DNA from: Symbiodinium microadriaticum
Taxonomy: Eukaryota; Sar; Dinophyceae; Suessiales; Symbiodiniaceae
Reading direction: 5' to 3'
Assembly: GCA_001939145.1 (NCBI GenBank)
Contig: LSRX01000305.1
Span: 525,675 to 589,674, forward strand
Length of the DNA stretch: 64,000 nt
How positions within the stretch are numbered: the stretch's first letter is position 1; each line of letters begins with the position of its first letter. Position numbers and translations under genes: made by a program. This document shows positions 30,332 to 39,611 of the stretch, piece by piece. The notes under the pieces are model-generated. The model was not told the origin of the DNA. It saw only the letters and a program-made list of their open reading frames with translations, and made no database searches.

Positions 30332-30594
30332 GTTTAGGGTTTATAGGGTTTCTGGCGTGCGTCCAGGCGTTTGAATCATTCCTTGAGAGGGTTTTCTTTT
30401 GGGCTTACAGTTTGTCAGCTGTTTAGCGTTGCATTGTTGCGGGGATTCGGACTGCAAGGCTTGATCGCTCAGGGTTTCTTGGGTTGCATGTGTTGCAAAA
30501 CGATGGTTTTAGGGTTTATGTGCTGACAAAACAGCACTCTGGATTGCAAAACCGATTGTCCTGAGTTCTTCCCCACCAAGAACCCCCCTCACAG

Positions 30595-30714
30595 CGTTGT
30601 TCCGGTTCCTGCCCGCGCCCCTTATTCATGAAGCGAGCCTTCACTTACAGCCCTTTCAGCTCGGGCTTCCTTGCTCAGAAATCCTGGAGGCCACTGGCAA
30701 CAGCTAAGATTATG
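30595..30714 (+). CDS. Exon candidate before a family A intron
   Basis: Acceptor aagaacccccctcacag, exactly 40 codons RCSGSCPRPLFMKRAFTY, SPFSSGFLAQKSWRPLATAK, IM, donor gtatct on a codon boundary. Basic. Confidence 0.5.
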
Positions 30715-30718
30715 GTAT

Positions 30719-30809
30719 CTACCCATAGGCCCCTAAGTAGTTCCTTTTGGGATTCATAGGGTTCTGAATATAAACCATAAAAAGGAACTACTTAGGGGCC
30801 TATGGGTAG
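30719..30809. mobile_element. Introner-like element, family A, perfect arms
   Basis: 30-base perfect inverted arms (ctacccataggcccctaagt... / ...acttaggggcctatgggtag). With four leading bases it is the whole 95-base intron 30715-30809. Confidence 0.9.
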
Positions 30810-30839
30810 CTGGGTCCAAGCCCGTCTGTGTTGCTTTAG
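30810..30839 (+). CDS. Terminal exon candidate after a family A intron
   Basis: In phase: LGPSPSVLL and TAG. Another phase is open much further, so the terminal status is tentative. Confidence 0.35.
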   Translation: MGPSPSVLL

Positions 30840-30931
30840 GGTTAGAGTTGTGTTGTCTTCTCCTCTGAAACTATCTGATTACCGCTCGGGTTATCATCGA
30901 CTGGGTTGCCTGAGACCCACACTTGCAGTAG

Positions 30932-31042
30932 AAGGACGCATTGCACCAAAATCTCCAGGAACATCTTCATGACGTTCGCACGCATGTTCCAGCTGGACCG
31001 GTGCAGGGCGAGAGAGTAATCAGAGTTGAGAAGTGGTCTTAA
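30932..31042 (+). CDS. Terminal exon candidate
   Basis: Acceptor acacttgcagtag, frame KDALHQNLQEHLHDVRTHVP then AGPVQGERVIRVEKWS and TAA. Using the cag three bases earlier opens a different basic frame. The first is more protein-like. Confidence 0.5.
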   Translation, partial: KDALHQNLQEHLHDVRTHVPAGPVQGERVIRVEKWS

Positions 31043-31683
31043 ACCCCGAATGAGGGTTTCAGAAGATTACTATCGGACCCTAAATACGGACTCTAAAATA
31101 AGAGCAAGAGGATTTCCTCCTAAAGCCAGGTTGTTTTGTCCCTTGTTACCTACATCACTTGTGGGGCTTCTACTCTGCAATCCGAACGTCGTGAATGTCT
31201 GCGCAGCTTGGGTTTCAAGAGATCGTCGGGAAGTTTGCTAAACCTACATAGACAATAGTACGATGGAGATATTGTCTATAAGTCTATAATTTCCTGTAAA
31301 GTAGCTGCCACTTTAAACTTAAAGCAGCCCCCCTTTTCGGGTTTAGAAACGCCCGGCCTTCCCATATTCAGAGCCTTGCCCGCACTTTGGACCGAATCAC
31401 ACTCATGCTTCCGAGAACTGTGGCCTTGTTTGGAGGAAGTGTCACATAGAAGCTTGAATCATTACCCTACAACCCTAGGCCCTATAAACCTTACGCGCCC
31501 TATCAACCCGGTTTGACCCCCCTATAACAGCCCGACGCAGCCTTCAAGCCTGAAAAATCCAGAAGATCCGCATATACGCCTGCAGCAAAGCTCAGAAGCC
31601 CAAAACCACTTCTTATATAAATCCTTGCAACACGCCTCTGCAACCCTTTCAAGAGGCTTTTATGGCCCCTGAGCTCTCCGCAG

Positions 31684-31764
31684 GACTTCGGTGGGGAGGC
31701 GGACCTTGAGCAGCTCGAAGGCGATCGGAAGAGGGTGGTCCTCGACTCCGAGGCGATATGGGAG
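31684..31764 (+). CDS. Internal exon, well supported
   Basis: Acceptor gagctctccgcag, 27 codons DFGGEADLEQLEGDRKRVVL then DSEAIWE, donor gtcaga. Joins 32163-32234 in phase over a 398-base repeat-rich intron. Confidence 0.6.
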
Positions 31765-31974
31765 GTCAGAAGGTCTCAGGGCTTGGGTTTATAGGGTTTA
31801 GGGTTTCCTAAACCGTAAACCCTAAACCCCGACACCCCTAAAGCCCCAAAAACCCTGAAGCCCTAGACCCCGAAAGAACAACAACCCCTATACCCCTATA
31901 CTATACCTATACCATAAACCTTTATTACCCCTATACTATACCTATACTCTGAGCCCAGCGTTTTGGGTTCAGGG

Positions 31975-32010
31975 CAGGGTTTTGGGGTGGTCCTCGACTC
32001 GGAGGCGGTC
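31975..32010. repeat. Intronic copy of part of the preceding exon
   Basis: ggtggtcctcgactcggagg copies the exon piece at 31735-31755 with one change, inside the intron. Confidence 0.75.
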
Positions 32011-32162
32011 GGAAAGGGGAAGGGGGAGTTTAGGGCCTTCGGGTGTTCTGGGGTGTTTAGGTTTTAGGATTGTTAAGATTCGCTGTTTGGTTGCAGGATT
32101 AGTGTTTTAGGCAACTGTTGAGGTGTTTTGGTTTCTTTTTTGGGGTTTAGGTTAGGTTTCAG

Positions 32163-32234
32163 GGCGGCCCTCTACTCCCAAGCGGCCTGATGGAGGATTT
32201 GTTCAAGGGCTTCCCGCTCAAAAACGACTTCTGA
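32163..32234 (+). CDS. Terminal exon candidate
   Basis: Acceptor ttaggtttcag, frame GGPLLPSGLMEDLFKGFPLK then NDF and TGA, in phase with 31684-31764. Confidence 0.5.
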   Translation, partial: GGPLLPSGLMEDLFKGFPLKNDF

Positions 32235-32296
32235 GGGTTTCTGAAAAGGCTGAGTTTGGTTTTTTGGGGTTTGGGTGCTCTGGTGCGTAGTTCACT

Positions 32297-32417
32297 CAGA
32301 CCCCCGGGAGGATCCAAAAAGTAGATCCCTCAATTTGGTTATCATAAAGTACCCTTTGGTAGTATGGGGTCCCAAATTAAGGGATCTACGTTTTAGATCC
32401 TGCCCGGGGTTTCTGGG
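32297..32417. mobile_element. Introner-like element, family C
   Basis: cagacccccgggaggatcca / agatcctgcccggggtttctg arms with aaagtaccctttggtagtat inside. Confidence 0.85.
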
Positions 32418-32495
32418 AAACTGTGACTCGCCATGCTCGGAGCTTTTAACTAAGGGCCGAAGCCGCACCTAGACCCCCGCTTGTTTGAGCTGATG

Positions 32496-32561
32496 CCCAG
32501 ACCCCCGGAGGGATCCAAAATCCCAGATCCCCTAATTTGGGATCCTCCCGGGGGGTCTGGG
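32496..32561. mobile_element. Family C element reduced to its arms
   Basis: 66 bases of near-palindrome, cccagacccccggagggatc against gatcctcccggggggtctgg. Only the ends of the family remain. Confidence 0.85.
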
Positions 32562-32675
32562 TAGTGGAGTTGGCAGTGCGAAGCTTCGAAGTGGGGTTTG
32601 GGTTCAGGGAAAAAGGGTTCAGGGTTTAGAGTTTTCTGGTTCAGGGTTTCGAGTTGAGGGCGTTTGTTGTTGCAG

Positions 32676-33050
32676 TGCCTGCGCCCTGTGGACAAAGACA
32701 GCAAAGAGCAGAGAGACGGAATCAGAGGCAGAGACAGGGATGCGGACAAGGACCGGGACAGAGACAGAGAGATAAATGTCACAACTCTAACGCCTGATCG
32801 TGGATGCTTTCCAATGGATTTGACTTTCACAAGCCCGGCACCTGTCCAAATAAACACGCAACAACATGACTTGATCAAACCGTATGCATTATGGAAGCGC
32901 TATCAGAATCTTACTAGAGACGTACATACTTCGAACCCAAAGCAAACTCGGAACACATCGCCAGACACCCGACAGATGAGTCTCGGTTGCAGAGCTTACT
33001 GCAGCGAACAGGACGTAGGGCGGAACCGGTGTCATGAGCAGTACATCTAG
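32676..33050 (+). CDS. Long terminal exon with RD-repeat
   Basis: Acceptor gtttgttgttgcag, 124 codons to TAG. It begins CLRPVDKDSKEQRDGIRG, then the charged run RDRDADKDRDRDREINVTTL, then an ordinary stretch ending QDVGRNRCHEQYI. Arg-Asp/Arg-Glu runs occur in splicing-related and other nuclear proteins, but nothing else identifies it. An AATAAA follows 14 bases after the stop. Confidence 0.6.
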   Translation, partial: CLRPVDKDSKEQRDGIRGRDRDADKDRDRDREINVTTLTPDRGCFPMDLTFTSPAPVQINTQQHDLIKPYALWKRYQNLTRDVHTSNPKQTRNTSPDTRQMSLGCRAYCSEQDVGRNRCHEQYI

Positions 33051-33064
33051 CCCAACTATTCAAA

Positions 33065-33070
33065 AATAAA
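33065..33070 (+). promoter_or_regulatory. AATAAA, possible polyadenylation signal
   Basis: Hexamer 15 bases after the stop at 33048-33050. Single occurrence, and its function in this organism is unknown. Confidence 0.3.
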
Positions 33071-33125
33071 GCTCTTTCACGCCGTTACTAGAGTTTCAAG
33101 ATCCATTTCCAAGCCAACTGCTCAG

Positions 33126-33206
33126 ATGGCCTCCGAGAGACACGCGTCCGTGGGCGCCGTGTCGCTGGGGGAACAACCGCCCTGGCACTACGGCGCTCTT
33201 TGGACT
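33126..33206 (+). CDS. Possible first exon
   Basis: ATG in context gctcagATGGCC, frame MASERHASVGAVSLGEQPPW then HYGALWT and donor gtgaca. Lies just after the apparent end of the RD-repeat gene. One of few credible starts. Confidence 0.45.
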
Positions 33207-33365
33207 GTGACATTTGCAGGGCTAGTGATTAGTTGATCTAATCGTTCTGATTTGTAGGTTTTTCGGTTCATGGTTTGACGAACTGGCATGTTTGCTTGAG
33301 CTTGTTTCCGTTCATTCCTCGCCTGCCCAGCATTTTTGCAGCTGAAGCACTAATTTAACGTCAAG

Positions 33366-33521
33366 CCCAAAGCCCTCAACCGTTCCTTCTTTGGAGTCCA
33401 AGTTCCCAAGCGCCTGGCCATCTCAACTTGAAGTTGCTGAGTTGTCTTTGGACCCTACGGCTCGACATGCCGCAAGAGTGCCATATAGCATGGACTTTGG
33501 GCCCAAAAGCCATGGTTCTCC
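33366..33521 (+). CDS. Exon candidate before a family I intron
   Basis: Frame PKPSTVPSLESKFPSAWP, SQLEVAELSLDPTARHAARV, PYSMDFGPKSHGSP, with donor gtaccc lying inside the left arm of the family I element. Confidence 0.45.
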
Positions 33522-33620
33522 AGTACCCCTTCACCTTGTTTTCTTTGTGGGGTTCCCTTATTAACTTAAATAGTATGACAAAGGGTGTTTCGATTATTAA
33601 GGGGCTTCTGGGGAGCCTAG
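33515..33620. mobile_element. Introner-like element, family I, acting as an intron
   Basis: Arms gttctccagtacccctt / aaggggcttctggggagc. The GT in the left arm and the final cctag bracket an intron of 99 bases between open frames. Confidence 0.75.
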
Positions 33621-33668
33621 TCCACTTCGCATGAAGGGAGCGAGGAAGCAGTCGGGTTTGCAGAGGTA
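33621..33668 (+). CDS. Exon candidate after a family I intron
   Basis: In phase: STSHEGSEEAVGFAE, donor gtactg. A good acceptor (cttcttctccag) follows 34 bases later. An alternative phase is open further (PLRMKGARKQSGLQRY...). Confidence 0.35.
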
Positions 33669-33842
33669 CTGTGACATCAAGATGTATAGCCTTCTTCTCC
33701 AGGTGGACCTGGATAGATGACTATAGATTAGCGCTAATGAGATTTCCCGAAACCGTAAACCTGAACCGTGAATAGGTATCTAGGCTTCAAGAGTCATCCT
33801 AAACCCTGAACCCTCCAGCCTAACGGGCCTAACTCTTCACAG

Positions 33843-33937
33843 GGAGTTGGCCCAGGTTTATACGATGTATGCGGTCTGGCGACACAGCTGCATTTCTGGA
33901 CGGCAGAGCAATTGCAGAGGATTCCCCATTCAGATAG
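33843..33937 (+). CDS. Exon candidate before a family D intron
   Basis: Acceptor taactcttcacag, frame ELAQVYTMYAVWRHSCIS then GRQSNCRGFPIQI, donor gtagtt starting the D element. Confidence 0.5.
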
Positions 33938-34041
33938 GTAGTTCTCTAAAGTAGGGTCCCTTTTTAAGGTCCCCAAAATGGTACGGCACCCTTATACGAA
34001 GGACTCTAAGAGGGCCCTAATTTAGAGAACTACCCAACATG
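33938..34041. mobile_element. Introner-like element, family D, acting as an intron
   Basis: gtagttctctaaagtagggt / ccctaatttagagaactac arms. The intron would end at cgtctaag, 34049. Confidence 0.85.
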
Positions 34042-34049
34042 CGTCTAAG

Positions 34050-34162
34050 GTAGGAGAGGGATTAGGATGTGGCCCCGACAACCTGTACTCCCTGGAGCTT
34101 GGTGCCTTCGGGTGTTTGGCCAGATGACTAGATGGGCTCTGATGTGTTTCTTGACCCCCTAG
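34050..34162 (+). CDS. Terminal exon candidate after a family D intron
   Basis: The leftover G joins to give GRRGIRMWPRQPVLPGAW, CLRVFGQMTRWALMCFLTP and TAG. Confidence 0.4.
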
Positions 34163-34671
34163 TGGCCCTAATATAGAGGTCACAAAAAATAGAAGCTAAC
34201 TTTTTTTCAGAGTCCCTACACAGATATACTATCCAGAATAATGTGCCACCCTCCGCAAAGAAAATAAAAACTGAAGATTAAGGCCCCAACTGTGTGAAAC
34301 CCGATGCGACACTGTAAATTTAAAACCTTGGTAACGCGGGCAAGCCCCTAGGTGAGTCATAAGACAACCTTTATAAACCCATATACACCCCTAAACCCTA
34401 AAGAACAAGGATCTTTTTTATCGCTTCCCGGTTTAAGCAACACCGTATAAGCCGGTAATTAAGAGAATCATTCGTGCCCCTGTCCCTCACAACAACCTTC
34501 ATAAATCCCTACCTGGAGGATTTATGTGCCCATACAGTGTATGCTTTGGCCCGATAGTGCTCATATAGAGAACACTGGAAGGCCAAAGTTACAACCATAC
34601 AGGCACATGGACACTTAGGGTTATACACCCTAAACTCCACACAACAAGGATCATTTACGCTTCGAGTTCAG

Positions 34672-34747
34672 GTCGATCTGGATAACACTGATCCTGCTGA
34701 ATGTCTTTATCGGCCTTCTGGGCACGCTGCATCTCGGAGCGAACATA
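34672..34747 (+). CDS. Membrane-helix exon
   Basis: Frame SIWITLILLNVFIGLLGTLH then LGANI: one clear membrane span. Acceptor tcgagttcag, donor gtttta. Confidence 0.55.
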
Positions 34748-34995
34748 GTTTTAGGCTTTGGGGTTGTGGAGTTTGGGGTTAGGGCATAGGAATTCGACCA
34801 AGGTACCCTCCATCGAGCAGAAGTAAGCCCGTTAGAACTTGAAATCTCTAAAACCCTCAGCCCGAAAACTAGTTTGGGGCCCAGGTGTGTTGGTTACTGC
34901 CGGCAGAGAGCTATGTCTAATTCACCAGTTGCTGTTTGCGCTGGGCACCAACACCTAGATACCAGGCCGTAGGATCCAGTGTCCCTATGCAGCCG

Positions 34996-35080
34996 TGCCT
35001 AAGGGTCCATGTATTCAGGCCTTAAACCAGTCCCTGTATAGGTACTGTGACTTAAGGGCCGAAGTGTGTGTGTGTGTGTC

Positions 35081-35124
<44 letters not shown>

Positions 35125-35221
35125 CACACACAGGTTTGGGGTTTAGGGTTTTAGGGTTTAGGGCTTATACATATATGTGTATTTGTATATGTATATGTGC
35201 GTCTGCACATGGACCCTCAGG
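34996..35221. mobile_element. Family J element split by a microsatellite
   Basis: The left part gcctaagggtccatgtattc and the right part gcacatggaccctcagggc are mirror images. Between them lie TG and TA repeats and a telomere-type patch. Confidence 0.7.
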
Positions 35222-35380
35222 GCATTTGTGTTGTGACTCTGAGGCTAAGGGGCTTCCTTCCTATGCCTCAAAAACACGAAGCCCCTCAGGATTCCCTGAA
35301 TCATAAGCCCTAAGGTCCAAGCCCAAAGCCGACAATACTATACCATACTAGACTAGGTTGGCTAAATCCATGTCTAGACT

Positions 35381-35476
35381 GTACTCCTGGGGCTCCAAAA
35401 AGCCCAAAGTAGGTACTCTTCACAGACTCTAGACCCCCAAGTAGCTACCATTTGTGTACTTGGAGCCCCAGGCTAC
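35381..35476. mobile_element. Inverted-repeat element, family M
   Basis: gtactcctggggctcca / tggagccccaggctac arms, seen once in this window. Confidence 0.7.
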
Positions 35477-35521
35477 TGCATAATCCTGTACGCCTTATGA
35501 GAGCTAAGGTATTCCGAAAAG

Positions 35522-35569
35522 AACCTGAAGCGGCGAGAACTCTTCGAGGAAGGGAAGCAAAGCCTGAAG
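35522..35569 (+). CDS. Internal exon candidate
   Basis: Frame NLKRRELFEEGKQSLK, donor gtttgc. A charged helix. Repeat orientation after it is G strand. Confidence 0.5.
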
Positions 35570-35702
35570 GTTTGCTTTGGGTTTTGGGTTCAAGCTTTCA
35601 GGGCTATATAGGGTTTCGAGATTAGGTTTCAGGGTTGATAAGTGTGGGGCTGAGGCTTGTCGGGATTCAGGGTTCGGATTTGTAGGGTGCTGGGGTTTTC
35701 AG

Positions 35703-35810
35703 AGTTTTGGTCCATTCCACATTTTCACACACGTACGTACCCTACACCGCGGGCATCGTGTGCGAAACTGCGAGGATTGCCGACTTGGACATGTATCGCA
35801 GGGCTTGGAG
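35703..35810 (+). CDS. Exon upstream of a tail-anchor exon
   Basis: Acceptor gggttttcag, frame VLVHSTFSHTYVPYTAGI then VCETARIADLDMYRRAW. Donor gttgag leaves two bases that match the next exon. Confidence 0.55.
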
Positions 35811-35964
35811 GTTGAGCGGTTCAGGGTTTAGCTTCAGGGGTTTGGGGCTTGAGGCCTTGGGTTCTGTGAAGGGCTGTTGCCCAACCGCCTCCTCCGTCCC
35901 GGGACGCCTGAGCTTTACATGCACATATACAGCACTTGTGCATCTTTTTGGCCCCGCCCGCAAG

Positions 35965-36058
35965 TACCGAACTGCCTCAGTCCGGGTTGCTCGGCATCAG
36001 TATTCTCATCGTTGCCATGATCATCATCATCATCATGATCTTTCACAAAACCGGATAA
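35965..36058 (+). CDS. Terminal exon, C-terminal membrane anchor
   Basis: Joined in phase over a 154-base intron: (S)TELPQSGLLGISILIV then AMIIIIIMIFHKTG and TAA. A 20-residue hydrophobic helix four residues from the end is the layout of tail-anchored proteins such as SNAREs. The family itself cannot be named. The ATC run overlaps an ATC-rich DNA stretch, a caution. Confidence 0.55.
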
Positions 36059-36216
36059 CCCAAACCCTAAACACGCAAGATTTGAAAAAAGCTAGAAAAC
36101 CCTCAGCCGTAAACGCAAACCCGTAAACCCTGAGAAGCTTTAGCCCTAAAGCCCTGAACCCTGCATTCTGAAACCGAAGCCCTCAACCCTTTACCCTAAA
36201 CCCCAATCCATGGCAG

Positions 36217-36272
36217 GATTTTCGGGCCGTGCCTTGGCTTTGGCTGGCAACTGGAGGGCTCTGCGGATACAG
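36217..36272 (+). CDS. Internal exon candidate at a lone D end
   Basis: Acceptor caatccatggcag. All three frames are open, best FSGRALALAGNWRALRIQ. The donor gtagttctc is a solitary copy of a family D left end. Confidence 0.4.
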
Positions 36273-36323
36273 GTAGTTCTCTAGGGTTTAGGGTTTGGTC
36301 TTTAAGGTTTAGGGTTTCGGGTT

Positions 36324-36430
36324 TGGGTAGTTTTCGATATTAGGCTCCCTTTTAGTGTCATTTTAACATCAGGCTGCCATACTATTTGTGGACTCAAAAC
36401 GTGACCCTAATATGGAGAATTACCCATATA
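36324..36430. mobile_element. Introner-like element, family D
   Basis: gggtagttttcgatattagg / cctaatatggagaattaccc arms. A partial duplicate of its left end lies at 36271-36284. Confidence 0.75.
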
Positions 36431-36820
36431 GTCTGCTACCAAACGCCCCATAGGGCTCCACATACCCACATAGTTGTATACTTGGGCCTAAGCTACCTAG
36501 GTTGGGAGTACTTTAAGGCTAAAGTATATACTGCGGACTCTTATGGATAGCTTATGGAGAGAGATCCTGAGTATCTCTATCATAGCGTCTAAAATCCACT
36601 ATACCCGCGATCTGTCATCAAGGTGGGAGCTTTTGCCTTAAATGCATCTGACGATTCCAATCTGGGTTGCAGGAAACCTTATTGTTTGTTATATATCACC
36701 AAGACGGTAACTTACACCCCTAAGCCCGACACCCTTACAACAAATAGAGCCCTTATAGATCCCTTGAAGCAACGATCCCCATTATGGTAGCTTGTAGCTT
36801 TGTTCCTTAATTCTCTGTAG

Positions 36821-36928
36821 GAGCCCCTGAAATCCCTTATTCCTCGCGGCTCGGATGTGAAGACCGTGCAGCATTACTTTGACTGTAGGCTTCTCTGTCA
36901 AAGACCAATGGCACACCCTAACTCTTAA
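36821..36928 (+). CDS. Terminal exon candidate
   Basis: Acceptor ccttaattctctgtag, frame EPLKSLIPRGSDVKTVQHYF then DCRLLCQRPMAHPNS and TAA. Confidence 0.5.
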   Translation, partial: EPLKSLIPRGSDVKTVQHYFDCRLLCQRPMAHPNS

Positions 36929-37007
36929 ACCCACAGCCTTGAACCCTGAGCCCTAAGCCCAAAAGCCTAAGTTTTCGGTCTCTCACTTTGGGAGGATAGG
37001 GTTCAAG

Positions 37008-37079
37008 GCGCGTCTGCTCCGATTGAGGTGTACACCTTCAAGCTACTTCTCCGGCGGCATGCGCTGGAGGCGAGCTCTG
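37008..37079 (+). CDS. Internal exon candidate
   Basis: Frame ASAPIEVYTFKLLLRRHALE then ASS, donor gtatag. Starts polar and continues into a helical Leu/Arg-rich end. GC-rich codons. Confidence 0.5.
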
Positions 37080-37365
37080 GTATAGGGTTTTCCGGGCTTA
37101 GGGTATGACGGGGTAGGGTTGAGGGGGTTTAAGGCATAAGCATATTAGGGTTTAGGGTTCGAAGGTGAGACATCTTGTCGTGAGCTATCATTGCAAACTT
37201 GCAATGCGTGAGCATCATGAGCACCTAAGACCTAAGTCGGTCTGAGTAATTAGTGACGCTAGTCGTGAGGGTTATGTGACTCATTTTTGAACATAAAACC
37301 TTCTCTGCTTAAGGAAGGCGAATCATAAAACCCTTTCCAACAAATCCCACAGAACCCTTCAAAGG

Positions 37366-37486
37366 ATGAAGGTCCCTACATTACACCAAAAACAAACTCT
37401 CCAACGCATTTGTTCGGAGGGTATTCTCGAAGTTGCTGGCGAGGCCTTTGAGCACGACTTGATTGGAGGATCATTGGACTCAAGAA
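37366..37486 (+). CDS. Exon candidate, possibly starting with ATG
   Basis: MKVPTLHQKQTLQRICSEG then ILEVAGEAFEHDLIGGSLDS and strong donor gtaaga. The frame is open ~80 bases further upstream, so the ATG need not be the start. Confidence 0.45.
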
Positions 37487-37628
37487 GTAAGATGTTCAGT
37501 GCAGTTTTTTTGGGCTGACAGTTATAGTTCTTAAATGTTGACCTTATTCATAATCGTCGCTACTAAGCCCCATGACCCCTGAAGTAGCCGGACCCGACAT
37601 CCAAGGGAACCCTACAAACACCCTCAAT

Positions 37629-37704
37629 CTCGGGCTCTAAGGACTCATACTTTAGGGCTTCTGATGCTACTTGTGGCTTTCGGGCTATTCGGAGCCTTAG
37701 GGTA
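37629..37704. mobile_element. Introner-like element, family K
   Basis: gggctctaaggactcatact with the family right end gggctattcggagccttagg. Confidence 0.6.
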
Positions 37705-37737
37705 AGCCTTGCACGTAAACCCTACTTTAATCCCCAG

Positions 37738-37794
37738 GAAGCGAACGACAATTGTAAATTTAAGGACAAGATGAGAAGGAAACCAACAAAGTAG
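37738..37794 (+). CDS. Terminal exon candidate, basic
   Basis: Acceptor tttaatccccag, EANDNCKFKDKMRRKPTK and TAG, exactly 19 codons. Confidence 0.4.
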   Translation, partial: EANDNCKFKDKMRRKPTK

Positions 37795-37827
37795 GATTTG
37801 TGGGTTAAGAAAATCCCCGAGCCGTAG

Positions 37828-38310
37828 CTAGCAGATTTCTCCACCTGGAAACACAAATTTGGGTCGATGACAAACGCTACCAAGTGGTGTTAAGAGCCCT
37901 CTCCTTACGCTCGCAACACAGCTTCTTTTGTCAACTGCCAAGAGTAAACAAGTATTAACGACAACCTTGATTTCCCGTGAAACAACGGGAGGAACACAAA
38001 ACGACCTGATGGCAGCACGATTGGTGTTGTTAATTTCTTGGTATCCGTGTAGTAGATGTTCGTAAAGACGGAACAGAAGTACGTTTAAAGAATTCCTCCA
38101 AGAACGGCCCAGCAGAAGAATCTGTAGTCGCTTCTTATGGCAAGCCCCCAAACTGCTCCACCGATTGCAGGTGCTGGGATGGAAAGTGCCTGGCGTCCAC
38201 GTCGAGGCTTGTGTCTTCTGAGTTTTGTGTGCTGGCCTTGAATTGTTGAGCTTGTATACTGCAGGATCAATTACTAGACCACAGTAAAGCTCGCCAAACC
38301 CTAAAATCAA
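37828..38310 (-). CDS. Minus-strand open frame, 160 codons, uncertain
   Basis: Longest ATG-to-stop frame outside repeats apart from 59580-60086. It begins MILGFGELYCGLVIDPAV and ends SVCHRPKFVFPGGEIC. Plus-strand frames over the middle (FKEFLQERPSRRICSRFLWQ...) look equally like protein, so strand and reality are open. No domain seen. Confidence 0.3.
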   Translation of the reverse strand: MILGFGELYCGLVIDPAVYKLNNSRPAHKTQKTQASTWTPGTFHPSTCNRWSSLGACHKKRLQILLLGRSWRNSLNVLLFRLYEHLLHGYQEINNTNRAAIRSFCVPPVVSREIKVVVNTCLLLAVDKRSCVASVRRGLLTPLGSVCHRPKFVFPGGEIC

Positions 38311-38504
38311 CCTTCTCGTCGAAGAACTCAGCAGCTAGAGTTGGGCATTTCGACGCTGATGGTTTCAGGGTTCACAGGCCGAATCCTACGCTCTCACACC
38401 CCCCCACCTCCAAGTCTTCAACTCTAAGCCGCCAGATGTAAAAGCCGAGCCCCAGCCCCGTTCCGCAAGCTAGCTGAAGTAAGCAGTTTGAGGCCAGCCC
38501 ATCC

Positions 38505-39200
38505 GGGTCCATGTGCCCTTTTCCTGGAAGGGTTCCTGCAGGGCATTATTGGGGAAGACTATAGTGCTTTGATGTCCGTTAAGGGTTCCTGTAGGGTCTT
38601 ACTTGCAGGGATTGGTGCTATGGCTTAACATGCTCACAACTGGTTCAAGTCTGATACTGGAACCACTTCAGGGCCAAAACGTACAGAATACCGGCGCATG
38701 CTAATCAATCTTTGTTACCAACACCTTGGGCCAAACAACCTTGGGTTTGCCAGAGGGCGAAGCGAGTGGGCAGGCGAGACAGACACCGGGTTTTGAGGCC
38801 TGAAGATTATAGGAGCAAGATTTTCCCGAATTCCCTAATATACTGATAGTGTAGTCGACAAAAAACAGAACAGCCCTATTCCAAATATTCAGGCTTCTAA
38901 TAGGCTTGTCTGAGAGATTGCGATGCGGTGCGCTAGACCCTAAGCCAGCAAGCTCTGACATATCGCAATGTGGTAGTTTCAGGTCTTGTGGTTGCCGAAG
39001 AGTGAACTACAGATCAGCCTTAGCACACAACCCTGGCTTAAGAGGCCTGAATCCTGGGAATCTGATTCCTTGAAAGGCCCGAACCAAGGCCTGCCATAAG
39101 ATCTTCACACGCAAAGGTTTGAATGGCAACCGTACCAGGAAGGGACCAGAAGACAGCATAACAATATCTGAAGCCCTGTAACGACCCTGCAAGGCTTTAT
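38505..39200. other. Degenerate family J sequence and ambiguous frames
   Basis: Family J fragments at 38505-38690. Minus-strand frames at 38701-38961 and 39007-39192 are matched by open plus-strand frames, so I call no gene. Confidence 0.35.
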
Positions 39201-39282
39201 TTCGGGTGTGACGGTGAGGGCGGCTGGCAGTCGAGGTGCTGACTAATCGCCATACGAGATCACTTTGGTCTCATCGATGCAG

Positions 39283-39390
39283 GGCCATCGAGCCCTTTTT
39301 GCCATTTCGCAACGTGGTGCCGCAACGGCCAAGACCAGAGAGTTGCAGGAATGGGTGCAGGAAGTGCGCACCTGCAGGCCTTACACCTAA
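39283..39390 (+). CDS. Terminal exon candidate
   Basis: Acceptor ttggtctcatcgatgcag, 35 codons GHRALFAISQRGAATAKTRE, LQEWVQEVRTCRPYT, then TAA. Helical, GC-rich codons. Confidence 0.5.
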   Translation, partial: GHRALFAISQRGAATAKTRELQEWVQEVRTCRPYT

Positions 39391-39409
39391 ACCTTCAACC
39401 CTAAACCCT

Positions 39410-39516
39410 CATGGGTAGTTTTCTAAATTAGGGTACCTTCTTGGGTCTCCAAGATAGTGCGACACCCGTATAATAAGGACCCTTAAAGGGACCCGAATAT
39501 GGAGAACTACCCGATG
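39410..39516. mobile_element. Introner-like element, family D
   Basis: catgggtagttttctaaatt / gaatatggagaactacccg arms. Confidence 0.85.
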
Positions 39517-39559
39517 ATGGAGATGATGGCACTGGACCGGCTCCGGCGCGTCTTCACAG

Positions 39560-39611
39560 GACGTTATCCGAGCAGATCAGCAGCTGCTCTTTACTTTTCC
39601 TTCGCCGTTCG
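39560..39611 (+). CDS. Internal exon candidate
   Basis: Acceptor cggcgcgtcttcacag, frame DVIRADQQLLFTFPSPF, donor gtttagggtt (the telomere-type repeat). Confidence 0.5.

Noticed and set aside
32163-32234. NADH dehydrogenase subunit fragment (FKGFPLKNDF resembling a conserved GFxGxPxRKDFP stretch)
   Set aside because: The match is short and the frame stops where the conserved protein continues.
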